In this document: positions 1 to 6,032 of the stretch, piece by piece
Position numbering within the stretch: the first letter of the stretch is position 1
Layout of the letters: each line of letters starts with the position of its first letter
Assembly: GCA_003454135.1 (NCBI GenBank)
Contig: DMKW01000210.1
Span: 1 to 6,817 of the forward strand
Reading direction: 5' to 3'
Origin: Microbacteriaceae bacterium
GTDB taxonomy: Bacteria > Actinomycetota > Actinomycetes > Actinomycetales > Microbacteriaceae
Length of the DNA stretch: 6,817 nucleotides
Translations under genes and position numbers: made by a program
Notes under the pieces: model-generated
Seen by the model: the letters and a program-made list of their open reading frames with translations, nothing else
Database searches by the model: none
Told to the model about the DNA's origin: nothing

Positions 1-329
1 GCGGGCGCGGCTTCCTGGACGGGCGCGGGCGCCGGTGCTGCGGCTTCCTGCACGGGCGCGGCGGCAGCTGGAGCCTCGGCGGCGGGGGCCGAACCGTCAC
101 CGATCGTGACGAGGGGCGTGCCCACCTCGACGGTCTCGTCCTCGGCGACGAGGATTGCTTCAATCACCCCGGCGATGGGCGACGGGATTTCGGTGTCGAC
201 CTTGTCTGTCGACACTTCGAGCAGCGGCTCGTCGACCTCCACGCGATCGCCCACGTTCTTCAACCAGCGGGTAACCGTACCCTCGGTGACACTCTCCCCG
301 AGTGCCGGGAGGTTGACGGATTCGCTCAT
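1..329 (-). CDS. sucB: Dihydrolipoamide acyltransferase (E2 of 2-oxoacid dehydrogenase), N-terminal part
   Basis: This is the first 109 residues of an E2 acyltransferase; the gene continues past the left edge. The protein opens MSESVNLPALGESVTEGTVT and carries a complete lipoyl domain (about residues 3-78). The lipoylation motif TDKVDTEIPSP puts the lipoyl-lysine at K43. From about residue 79 an Ala/Pro/Glu-rich flexible linker begins, with the heptad APVQEAA at 91-97 and again at 102-108. The ATG at 329 is chosen because AAGGAG lies 8 nt upstream and the lipoyl domain starts right behind it. In actinobacteria this lipoyl-domain type belongs to the E2 called DlaT or SucB, which serves pyruvate dehydrogenase and in some species a mixed pyruvate/2-oxoglutarate complex. 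The missing catalytic domain would be needed to judge the substrate. It lies 56 nt downstream of lpdA on the same strand, so E3 and E2 are probably co-transcribed. Lipoyl E2 identity is secure; the exact complex is inferred. Confidence 0.93.
   Translation of the reverse strand, partial: MSESVNLPALGESVTEGTVTRWLKNVGDRVEVDEPLLEVSTDKVDTEIPSPIAGVIEAILVAEDETVEVGTPLVTIGDGSAPAAEAPAAAAPVQEAAAPAPAPVQEAAP
7..61 (-). repeat. 33-bp tandem repeat in the E2 linker
   Basis: Two 22-bp copies (7-28 and 40-61) differ at one base (18 versus 51) and are offset by 33 bp. They encode the repeated Ala/Pro/Val-Gln-Glu segment of the E2 interdomain linker, so the repeat unit is 11 codons and stays in frame. Linkers of this kind in E2 proteins commonly vary in repeat number. 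Whether more copies follow to the left cannot be seen. Confidence 0.8.
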
Positions 330-337
330 CAGTGATG

Positions 338-343
338 CTCCTT
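338..343 (-). promoter_or_regulatory. Shine-Dalgarno of sucB
   Basis: AAGGAG on the minus strand, 8 nt before the ATG at 329. It is a near-consensus ribosome binding site and fixes the E2 start. The 56-nt gap to lpdA holds no convincing terminator. Confidence 0.85.
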
Positions 344-385
344 AGACCAGTTCTGTTTTTCTAGCTTAGTTTGGTGGGGCGAAAC

Positions 386-1759
386 TCAGATGGCGTGAAG
401 CGGCTTGCCCGCGAGGGCCAGGAACGCTTCGCCGAGTGCTTCGTTCTGAGTCGGGTGTGCGTGGATGAGTGGAGCGATGTCTTCGGGGTACGCCTCCCAG
501 TTGACCGCGAGCTGCGCCTCACCGATGAGCTCGCCGACGCGGGCTCCGATCATGTGGACGCCGACCACGGGGCCGTCGTTCACGCGAACGACCTTGACCG
601 AGCCGGACGTGCCGATGATGTGGCTCTTGCCGTTGCCGGCGAGGTTGTAGTCGTAGCTCGTCACCTTGTCGGCGCCGTACTTCTCGACGGCCTTCGCTTC
701 GGAGAGCCCGACCGAGGCGACCTCGGGGTCGGAGTAGGTGACCTTGGGGATGTTGGCGTCGTCGATGACGATCGGGTTGAGTCCGGCGATCTCTTCGGCG
801 ACGAAGATGCCCTGCTGGAAGCCGCGGTGGGCCAGCTGGAGTCCGGGAACGATGTCCCCGACCGCGTACACGCCGGGCAGGTTGGTGAGCAGGCGCTCGT
901 TGGTGAGGACGAATCCGCGATCCATCGCCACGCCGACCTCCTCGTAGCCGAGGCCCGCGGTCGACGGGCCGCGGCCGACGGCGACGAGCAGAAGCTCGGC
1001 CTCGACGGTCTCGCCGTTCTCGAGGGTCACGACCACGCCGTTGTCGTCCTGGCTGACGGACTGGAAGCGCGTGCCAAGCTTGAACTCGATGCCGCGCTTG
1101 CGGAACGCGCGTTCGAACTGCTTGCTGATGGCCTCGTCCTCGTTGGGAACGAGATGGGGGAGAGCCTCGATGATCGTGACTTCCGCGCCCCAGGAGCGCC
1201 AGACGCTCGAGAATTCGACGCCGATCACGCCGCCGCCGAGCACGGCGACCTTCTTCGGCACGAAGTCGAGCTCGAGGGCCTGCTCCGAGGTGATGACGCG
1301 GCCGCCGATTTCGAGGCCGGGCAGCGAGCGCGAGTACGAGCCGGTGGCGAGGATCACGTTCTTGCCCACGAGCGTGTCGTCGCCGACCTTGACGGTGTTG
1401 GCGGCGACTAGGCGGCCCTCGCCTTCGATCACGGTGATGCCGCGCGCCTTGATGAGCCCGACGAGTCCCTTGAACTTGCTCGCGACGATTCCCTCGCGGT
1501 AGGAGGTCACGGCGCTGATGTCGATGCCTCCGAACGTCGAGGTCACGCCGTACTTGGCGGACTCGCGCGTGACATCGGCGACCTCGGCGGAGTGCAGGAG
1601 CGCCTTCGTCGGGATGCAACCGACGTGGAGGCACGTGCCGCCGAGTTTGCCCTTCTCCACGAGAGCCACCGAGAATCCCAGTTGGCTCGCTCGCAAGGCT
1701 GCGGCGTATCCGCCGCTCCCTGCTCCGAGGATCACAATGTCAAAACTCTGCTCAGACAA
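386..1759 (-). CDS. lpdA: Dihydrolipoamide dehydrogenase (E3)
   Basis: A 457-residue FAD flavoprotein disulfide reductase that reoxidises dihydrolipoyl-E2 with NAD+ in cytosolic 2-oxoacid dehydrogenase complexes. In order: the N-terminal FAD dinucleotide fold GAGSGGYAAA (12-21); the redox disulfide C43/C48 in GGTCLHVGCIPTK; the ATGS segment (138-141); a second, NAD-binding fold LGGGVIGVEF (from 174); a FAD-contacting VYAVGDIV motif near residue 300; and the C-terminal dimerisation domain with the catalytic dyad H435/E440 in HPTQNE. Length is typical of the family. The start is TTG at 1759: AAGGGAG sits 7 nt upstream and the FAD fold begins directly behind it. The frame stays open upstream to 1987, but that extension overlaps the pepA coding region, and its Arg/His-rich translation is not family-like. 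The gene follows pepA by 98 nt and precedes sucB by 56 nt, all on one strand. E3 and E2 side by side argue for dedicated use in one complex. Confidence 0.97.
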   Translation of the reverse strand: MSEQSFDIVILGAGSGGYAAALRASQLGFSVALVEKGKLGGTCLHVGCIPTKALLHSAEVADVTRESAKYGVTSTFGGIDISAVTSYREGIVASKFKGLVGLIKARGITVIEGEGRLVAANTVKVGDDTLVGKNVILATGSYSRSLPGLEIGGRVITSEQALELDFVPKKVAVLGGGVIGVEFSSVWRSWGAEVTIIEALPHLVPNEDEAISKQFERAFRKRGIEFKLGTRFQSVSQDDNGVVVTLENGETVEAELLLVAVGRGPSTAGLGYEEVGVAMDRGFVLTNERLLTNLPGVYAVGDIVPGLQLAHRGFQQGIFVAEEIAGLNPIVIDDANIPKVTYSDPEVASVGLSEAKAVEKYGADKVTSYDYNLAGNGKSHIIGTSGSVKVVRVNDGPVVGVHMIGARVGELIGEAQLAVNWEAYPEDIAPLIHAHPTQNEALGEAFLALAGKPLHAI

Positions 1760-1766
1760 CCAGCGG

Positions 1767-1773
1767 CTCCCTT
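1767..1773 (-). promoter_or_regulatory. Shine-Dalgarno fixing the TTG start of lpdA
   Basis: AAGGGAG on the minus strand, 7 nt before TTG at 1759. It is the main reason for preferring this non-ATG start over the longer open frame that reaches into pepA. Confidence 0.8.
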
Positions 1774-1857
1774 GGATCTCAGGATGTGTGCTAGCCCGGT
1801 CAGCCGTGTCGGCCGGCGGGCAGCATTGGCTCGATTTTTGCAGCCACAAAGACCTTA

Positions 1858-3351
1858 CTACGCGTGGGAAATCTCCTCCGCCAGTGCGAGCAGTGTGCGC
1901 ACGCCCATGCCGGTCGGTCCCTTGCCGTTGTAGCCGAATCCCGATCCCGGGTTGGTGCCTGTGCCGGCGATGTCGAGGTGCGCCCACGGGATGCGGCCGT
2001 CGGCCGGGTCCCGCCGCGAACCGACGAATTCCTGGAGGAACACGCCGGCGACGAGCATTCCGGCGGCGGTATTGCCTATGCGCGCGTTGGCGATGTCCGC
2101 AACATCCGAGTTCAGGACCGAGCGCAATTCGGCTGGGAGCGGCATGGGCCAGAGCGACTCGCCGGCCGTGTTCGCCGCGGCGACGACCTGGGAGACGAAC
2201 TTCTCGTCACCCATGACTCCTGCGTACCTGTCGCCGAGGGCGACGCGCGCCGCGCCGGTGAGCGTCGCAACGTCGATGATCGCGTCTGGGAACTCCTCGC
2301 TCGCCGCCGCGAGGCCGTCGGCCATCACGAGCCTGCCCTCCGCGTCGGTGTTGAGCACCTCCACCGTCTTGCCACCGCGTATGCGCAGCACATCGTTCGG
2401 GCGGATGGCCGAACCGGACGGCATGTTCTCGGCGATGCAGAGCCAGGCGGTGATGCGCACGTCGAGAGCTAGCTCGGCCGCGGCGAGAACGACGGCCATG
2501 ACGGTCGCGGCGCCGGCCATGTCGTACTTCATGCCGACCATGGATGCCGCCGGCTTGAGCGAGAGGCCGCCGGTGTCGAACGTGATGCCCTTGCCGACGA
2601 GCGCGAGGTGCTTCGCGGCGCCCTTCGGCGAGTAGCTGATCTTGACGAGGCGAGGCCCGCGGGTCGAGCCGGCGCCGACGCCGATGATTCCGCCGTACCC
2701 GCCGGCGGCGAGCTCGTCGCCCGCGAGGATCTCGACGCCGACCGGCAGGCCGGCCGCGAATTCCGTCACGGCGTTCGCGAAGGTCTCCGGGTACAGGTCG
2801 GATGGCGGGGCGTTGACGAGGTCGCGCACACGGTGCATCGCGGTCGCGACGATCGTCGCCCGCGTCGCCAGGTCGGTCTCCGGAGCGGTCGCAGACACGA
2901 CGACGATGGTCGAGGCTGGCCGTTTGGTGGACTCGAGGGACGCGCTGCGATATTCGGTGTAGGAATACGCGCCGATGGCCGCGCCCTCGAGCACGGCGAG
3001 AAGCTCCTCGTCGGTCGTGGTTGGAAGGTCGATCACGATCGATCCGACTCCGGTGAGCCGCCGCGCCGCCGTGCCGGCCGCGTACCGCAGGGCAAGCGCA
3101 TCGGGTTGCCCGCCACCCAGACCGACGAGGGCGACGCTGCGCGCGGAGCCGACGGCGATCGGAACACGCACGAGCTCGTCTCGTCCGCCGGTCATGCCGA
3201 TCGCTGCGAGGTTGGATGCGAGTTCGGGAAAGGTCGCGGCGTTGGCGTGCAAGACGGGGCCGTCATCCGACGATCCGACTCCGATCACGAGCACATCGGT
3301 CGTGAGGGAATGAGCGATGTCGGCGCTGACGCGCACTGCGGGGACTGTCAT
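1858..3351 (-). CDS. pepA: Leucyl aminopeptidase, M17 family (cytosol aminopeptidase)
   Basis: A 497-residue cytosolic metallo-exopeptidase that removes N-terminal residues from peptides, usually as a hexamer with two metal ions per subunit. The N-terminal regulatory/macro-like domain covers about 1-165. The catalytic domain begins near MHRVRDLVNAPPSDLYP (172-188). All metal and catalytic positions of the family are visible: K254 and D259 in VGKGITFDTGG, K266 in LSLKPA, D277 in KYDMAGA, and D336, E338 and R340 in the signature NTDAEGRL (335-341). Length is normal and there is no signal peptide. ATG 3351 has no Shine-Dalgarno. Instead TAGCAT ends 6 nt before the start, so the message is probably leaderless. 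It diverges from the PAC2 gene across 124 bp and is followed by lpdA after 98 nt with no clear terminator. In E. coli, PepA also acts as a DNA-binding protein; nothing here tests that. Confidence 0.96.
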   Translation of the reverse strand: MTVPAVRVSADIAHSLTTDVLVIGVGSSDDGPVLHANAATFPELASNLAAIGMTGGRDELVRVPIAVGSARSVALVGLGGGQPDALALRYAAGTAARRLTGVGSIVIDLPTTTDEELLAVLEGAAIGAYSYTEYRSASLESTKRPASTIVVVSATAPETDLATRATIVATAMHRVRDLVNAPPSDLYPETFANAVTEFAAGLPVGVEILAGDELAAGGYGGIIGVGAGSTRGPRLVKISYSPKGAAKHLALVGKGITFDTGGLSLKPAASMVGMKYDMAGAATVMAVVLAAAELALDVRITAWLCIAENMPSGSAIRPNDVLRIRGGKTVEVLNTDAEGRLVMADGLAAASEEFPDAIIDVATLTGAARVALGDRYAGVMGDEKFVSQVVAAANTAGESLWPMPLPAELRSVLNSDVADIANARIGNTAAGMLVAGVFLQEFVGSRRDPADGRIPWAHLDIAGTGTNPGSGFGYNGKGPTGMGVRTLLALAEEISHA

Positions 3352-3357
3352 GCGGCA

Positions 3358-3363
3358 ATGCTA
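3358..3363 (-). promoter_or_regulatory. Putative leaderless -10 element of pepA
   Basis: TAGCAT on the minus strand fits the actinobacterial TANNNT -10 pattern. Six nt separate it from the ATG at 3351, which would place the transcription start at or next to the A of the start codon. No Shine-Dalgarno is present in between. No TTGACA-like -35 is seen at 16-18 bp, which is common for promoters in GC-rich actinobacteria. This is inferred from pattern and spacing only. Confidence 0.55.
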
Positions 3364-3366
3364 GCC

Positions 3367-3385
3367 GCAGGCTTCCGGCAGGCTT
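3367..3385. repeat. Direct repeat, 8 bp with 11-bp period, upstream of pepA
   Basis: GCAGGCTT occurs at 3367-3374 and again at 3378-3385 (plus-strand reading). The two copies lie about one helical turn apart on the same DNA face. Relative to the proposed pepA start of transcription they cover roughly -16 to -34, the spacer and -35 zone. This would suit a regulator binding in tandem, but the sequence is short and may be chance. Confidence 0.4.
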
Positions 3386-3436
3386 TTTGTGCCCGTTCGG
3401 CCTGTTCGCTCTGGGCATGAAGGCGGGGAACGGTAT

Positions 3437-3452
3437 CCACGGCTCGCCGTGG
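3437..3452. promoter_or_regulatory. Perfect 16-bp palindrome upstream of the PAC2 gene (possible operator)
   Basis: CCACGGC (3437-3443), a 2-nt centre TC, and GCCGTGG (3446-3452) form a perfect inverted repeat with 7-bp arms. It lies about 24-39 bp before the ATG at 3476, so it covers the -35 position of the proposed leaderless promoter. It lies outside both transcripts if both neighbouring genes are leaderless, so a DNA-level operator is more natural than an RNA hairpin. The binding protein is unknown. Confidence 0.5.
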
Positions 3453-3463
3453 GCGGGCGCGGT

Positions 3464-3469
3464 TAGAGT
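3464..3469 (+). promoter_or_regulatory. Putative leaderless -10 element of the PAC2 gene
   Basis: TAGAGT fits TANNNT and ends 6 nt before the ATG at 3476, predicting a transcript that begins at the start codon. There is no Shine-Dalgarno in the preceding 20 nt. The -35 position falls inside the palindrome at 3437-3452 and does not resemble TTGACA. Confidence 0.6.
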
Positions 3470-3475
3470 GAATCC

Positions 3476-4405
3476 ATGCGCGATCCAGAAGGCCTCTACG
3501 AACTGAACCCGGACGTCTCAGACGTGCCGGAAGGCCTGCATCTCATCGCGGGCCTCACGGGTTTCGCCGATGCCGGGGCCGCCGTCACGCAGTTGGGCGA
3601 ATACCTCGTCGACTCGGTCGACCAGCGGGTGATCGCCACCTTCGATGCCGACGCGCTGCTCGACTACCGGGCACGCCGTCCGGTGATCTACTTCGACCAG
3701 GACCACCTCACCGACTACCGTCCGCCGAGGCTTGCCCTCTATCTCGGCACCGACGAGATCGGCCAGAAGTTCCTATTCCTCACCGGCTTCGAGCCGGACT
3801 TCCAGTGGGAGCGGTTCTCGGCAGCGGTGCTGCAGCTCATCGCCAAATACAGGGTGAAGACCACAACGTGGGTGCACGCCATTCCGATGCCGACGCCGCA
3901 CACCCGGCCGATCGGGGTGACGGTGAGCGGAAACCGCGTCGAGCTCATCGACGCCATGTCGGTGTGGAAGCCCCGCACGCAGGTGCCGGCCAACGCGCTG
4001 CACCTCGTGGAGTACCGCCTGCAGCAGCTCGAGCATCCCACGGTCGGTTTCGTGCTGCTTGTGCCGCACTACCTCGCGGATACCGAGTACCCGGATGCGG
4101 CGGTGAAGGCTATCGAGAGCATCAGTGCGGCGACCGGACTCATTTTCCCCACCGACCGTCTGCGTGACGAGGGGCGCGACTTCCTCTCCAAGATCGACAG
4201 CCAGATCGAGACGAACCAGGAGCTCGCGAAGCTCGTGGGCGCGCTCGAGGAACGTCACGACTCCTACATGGAGGGCAACCCGCTGAGGTCGCCGCTCACC
4301 GACCAGGACGGCGAACTGCCGACGGCCGACGAGATCGCGGCCGAACTAGAGAACTTCCTTGCGACTCGTCGCAAGGGCGAGGGCGACCCGCCAACCCTCG
4401 CGTAG
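3476..4405 (+). CDS. PAC2-family protein (proteasome assembly chaperone-like), function unknown
   Basis: A 309-residue soluble protein that I place in the PAC2 family of actinobacteria. Supporting features are the N-terminal segment HLIAGLTGFADAGAA (22-36), the central HAIPMPTPHTRP (134-145), the strand GFVLLVPHYL (191-200) and the overall length. The family shares its fold with eukaryotic and archaeal proteasome-assembly chaperones, but the role of the bacterial members is not established. Residues from about 226 form a charged, likely helical tail with an acidic helix at 279-296 (ELPTADEIAAELENFL). The protein ends PPTLA, so it lacks the hydrophobic-Tyr-any (HbYX) C-terminus that many proteasome-binding proteins use. 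There is no signal peptide or membrane segment. ATG 3476 begins the conserved region closely and has a leaderless-type -10 element 6 nt upstream. It diverges from pepA and is followed by the MFS gene after 54 nt. Family placement is fairly sure; function is not. Confidence 0.85.
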   Translation: MRDPEGLYELNPDVSDVPEGLHLIAGLTGFADAGAAVTQLGEYLVDSVDQRVIATFDADALLDYRARRPVIYFDQDHLTDYRPPRLALYLGTDEIGQKFLFLTGFEPDFQWERFSAAVLQLIAKYRVKTTTWVHAIPMPTPHTRPIGVTVSGNRVELIDAMSVWKPRTQVPANALHLVEYRLQQLEHPTVGFVLLVPHYLADTEYPDAAVKAIESISAATGLIFPTDRLRDEGRDFLSKIDSQIETNQELAKLVGALEERHDSYMEGNPLRSPLTDQDGELPTADEIAAELENFLATRRKGEGDPPTLA

Positions 4406-4447
4406 GGACTCGCCCGGTCGGCGCGGAGGGTCGCGTCGCAGCCGGTC

Positions 4448-4453
4448 TACTGT
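4448..4453 (+). promoter_or_regulatory. Putative leaderless -10 element of the MFS gene
   Basis: TACTGT fits TANNNT and ends 6 nt before the GTG start at 4460. The GAGGA at 4455-4459 directly abuts the start codon, too close to act as a Shine-Dalgarno for it. This implies a promoter of its own inside the 54-nt gap after the PAC2 gene. No -35 match is evident. Confidence 0.5.
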
Positions 4454-4459
4454 TGAGGA

Positions 4460-5806
4460 GTGAATTCTCGGCGGTCCTGGCTCGTGTGGGCCATCGCCAT
4501 CTTCGCCTACATCGTCGGCGTGCTGCAGCGAACATCCCTCGGCGTCTCCGGTATCGAGGCCACCCATCGCTTCGCGATTTCGGCGTCCGTGCTGTCCACG
4601 CTTGCCGTCGTGCAGATCATCGTCTACGCCGCGCTGCAGATTCCGGTCGGTGTGGTTCTCGACCGAGTCGGCCCCAAGGCGCTGGTGGCCGCCGGGGCCC
4701 TGCTCATGGTCGCCGGCCAGGTGGTTCTCGCGATCGCACCGTCGATCGGGGTGGCCATCATCGGGCGCATCCTTGTCGGCGCCGGCGACGCGATGACGTT
4801 TATTTCGGTGATCAGGCTGCTCGCCTCGTGGTTCAGTGGGCGGCTCCTGCCGCAGGTGTCGCAGTGGACGGGCAACCTCGGGCAGCTCGGCCAGGTGCTG
4901 TCGGCCATTCCGCTCTCCTTCCTGCTGCACACCTACGGCTGGACCACGGCCTTCCTCTCCGCGGCATCCATGTCGGCGATCGCGTTCGTGCTCGTGGTCG
5001 TTCTCCTGTCGAACGGTCGGCCTAATGCCGTCAAGGGCGACCGCGTCTCGACCTGGCCGAGCGCGATGCGGCAGTTGCGCGAGGCCCTCTCGAGGCCGGG
5101 TACCCAACTGGGGTTCTGGTCGCACTTCATCACACAGTCATCGGGAACAGTCTTCAGCCTGCTCTGGGGATTCCCCCTGCTCACGGAGGGTCTCGGCTAC
5201 AGCCCGGCGACGGCATCCGGACTGCTCACTCTCATCGTCGGAGCCGGCGTGATCAGCGGACCGATTCTCGGGCTGCTCACGGCGCGGTTTCCGCTCAGGC
5301 GCTCCAACCTGGTGCTGGTGATCGTGACCCTGATCGGCGCGGCGTGGACGATCGTGTTGCTCTGGCCGGGCCGGCCGCCCTTCGCTCTCATCGTGATTCT
5401 CGTCGTTGTGCTGGGCATCGGCGGACCGGGTTCGCTCATCGGCTTCGACTTCGCCCGCACCTTCAACCCGATGCGGAGCCTCGGATCCGCGAACGGCGTC
5501 GTCAACGTCGGCGGCTTTCTCGCGAGTTTCGTCATGATGTATCTCATCGGGCTCGCGCTCGACCTGCTCAATCGACTGCGAATCGATGGAGGAGCGGCGA
5601 GTGACCTCTTCTCCTGGGACTCGTTCCGCATCGCCCTCACGGTGCAGTACCTGGTGATCGGCACCGGCGTGGTCTTCCTGCTCATCGCCAGGCGTCGCAC
5701 CCGTCGGCGTTTGCACCAGGACGAGGGAATACAGGTGGCGCCCCTCTGGGTTGCACTGGGGAGGTCGTTGAGTCGTTGGCAGGAGCGCAAACGTCGCAAC
5801 ATATAG
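4460..5806 (+). CDS. Major facilitator superfamily (MFS) transporter
   Basis: A 448-residue inner-membrane secondary transporter with about 12 predicted hydrophobic helices. The first is at about 7-22 and the last at about 393-410. The loop between helices 2 and 3 holds a clear MFS motif A, GVVLDRVGPK (64-73, with G64, D68, R69 and G71). Helix 4 carries GRILVGAGD (102-110), resembling motif B with its conserved Arg. A central hydrophilic loop (about 185-215) splits the two six-helix halves. A second conserved stretch, NPMRSLGSANGVVNVGGF (336-353), lies in the second half. The C-terminus is cytoplasmic by prediction and strongly basic (RRRTRRR at 411-417, RKRR at 443-446), matching the positive-inside rule. 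The start is GTG 4460, directly before the first helix, with a -10-like hexamer 6 nt upstream. It lies between a PAC2 gene and sigA, neither of which hints at a substrate. The superfamily is certain; specificity is unknown. Confidence 0.93.
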   Translation: MNSRRSWLVWAIAIFAYIVGVLQRTSLGVSGIEATHRFAISASVLSTLAVVQIIVYAALQIPVGVVLDRVGPKALVAAGALLMVAGQVVLAIAPSIGVAIIGRILVGAGDAMTFISVIRLLASWFSGRLLPQVSQWTGNLGQLGQVLSAIPLSFLLHTYGWTTAFLSAASMSAIAFVLVVVLLSNGRPNAVKGDRVSTWPSAMRQLREALSRPGTQLGFWSHFITQSSGTVFSLLWGFPLLTEGLGYSPATASGLLTLIVGAGVISGPILGLLTARFPLRRSNLVLVIVTLIGAAWTIVLLWPGRPPFALIVILVVVLGIGGPGSLIGFDFARTFNPMRSLGSANGVVNVGGFLASFVMMYLIGLALDLLNRLRIDGGAASDLFSWDSFRIALTVQYLVIGTGVVFLLIARRRTRRRLHQDEGIQVAPLWVALGRSLSRWQERKRRNI

Positions 5807-6032
5807 CTCTTTGGCCGAATTGGCAAGGGGTGCCGGTAAAGCATGCAATAATTGACGTAAGACCCGTTCGAGTTGGTGGGGCGTATTTGCTCGTTTGTTG
5901 TGCAACGGCCCAGGACTTGACATGGGTCTTAGTGCTGCCCAAAAAGCGTGGTTTTCCGTGGCCGTGAGTACCAGGAAAGCCCGGCACTACACGCCAGTAG
6001 TTTGTTCTCAATCCGATGCGAAAGGTGTCCGA
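5807..6032 (+). promoter_or_regulatory. Upstream region of sigA (226 nt, non-coding)
   Basis: This is the only long gene-free stretch, and it is visibly richer in A/T than its neighbours. It should contain the sigA promoter. Two TTGAC hexamers are present, TTGACG (5852-5857) and TTGACA (5917-5922), but neither has a good -10 hexamer at 16-19 bp. An 8-bp inverted repeat, TAAGACCC (5858-5865) and GGGTCTTA (5924-5931), sits just after each of these boxes. GGCA-AGGGG-TGCC (5822-5834) can form only a short hairpin and has no T-run, so I do not call a terminator for the MFS gene. Promoter location therefore stays open. Confidence 0.5.
6021..6025 (+). promoter_or_regulatory. Shine-Dalgarno of sigA
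   Basis: AAAGG, 7 nt before the ATG at 6033. It supports this start over an in-frame ATG at 5922. Confidence 0.65.

Noticed and set aside
363..368. TAAGCT on the minus strand as an internal promoter for sucB
   Set aside because: It fits TANNNT, but there is no -35 partner and the E3-E2 layout suggests co-transcription. The match is too weak to call.
371..1411. Long plus-strand open frame opposite lpdA
   Set aside because: It is the antisense shadow of lpdA. Its translation is a low-complexity run of Asp/Val/Gly/Ala/Arg typical of reading GC-rich DNA backwards, while the opposite strand encodes a protein with all E3 motifs.
1794..1821. GC-rich hairpin between pepA and lpdA, as a terminator
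   Set aside because: Only a 5-bp outer and a 4-bp inner stem form, separated by an internal loop, and no T-run follows on the minus strand. Read-through from pepA into lpdA remains possible.
1760..1987. In-frame N-terminal extension of lpdA
   Set aside because: It overlaps the pepA 3' end, gives an Arg/His-rich non-family sequence, and is made unnecessary by a TTG start with a good Shine-Dalgarno.
1864..3420. Plus-strand open frames across pepA
   Set aside because: They are antisense shadows of a full-length M17 peptidase and have no recognisable domains.
4346..5923. Minus-strand open frames opposite the MFS gene
   Set aside because: Their translations are rich in Arg/Asp/Glu/His with no domain signal. 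The plus-strand frame encodes a 12-helix transporter.
5776..5967. 63-codon plus-strand frame spanning the MFS end and the sigA leader
   Set aside because: It starts inside the MFS gene in another frame, has no Shine-Dalgarno, and resembles no known small protein.
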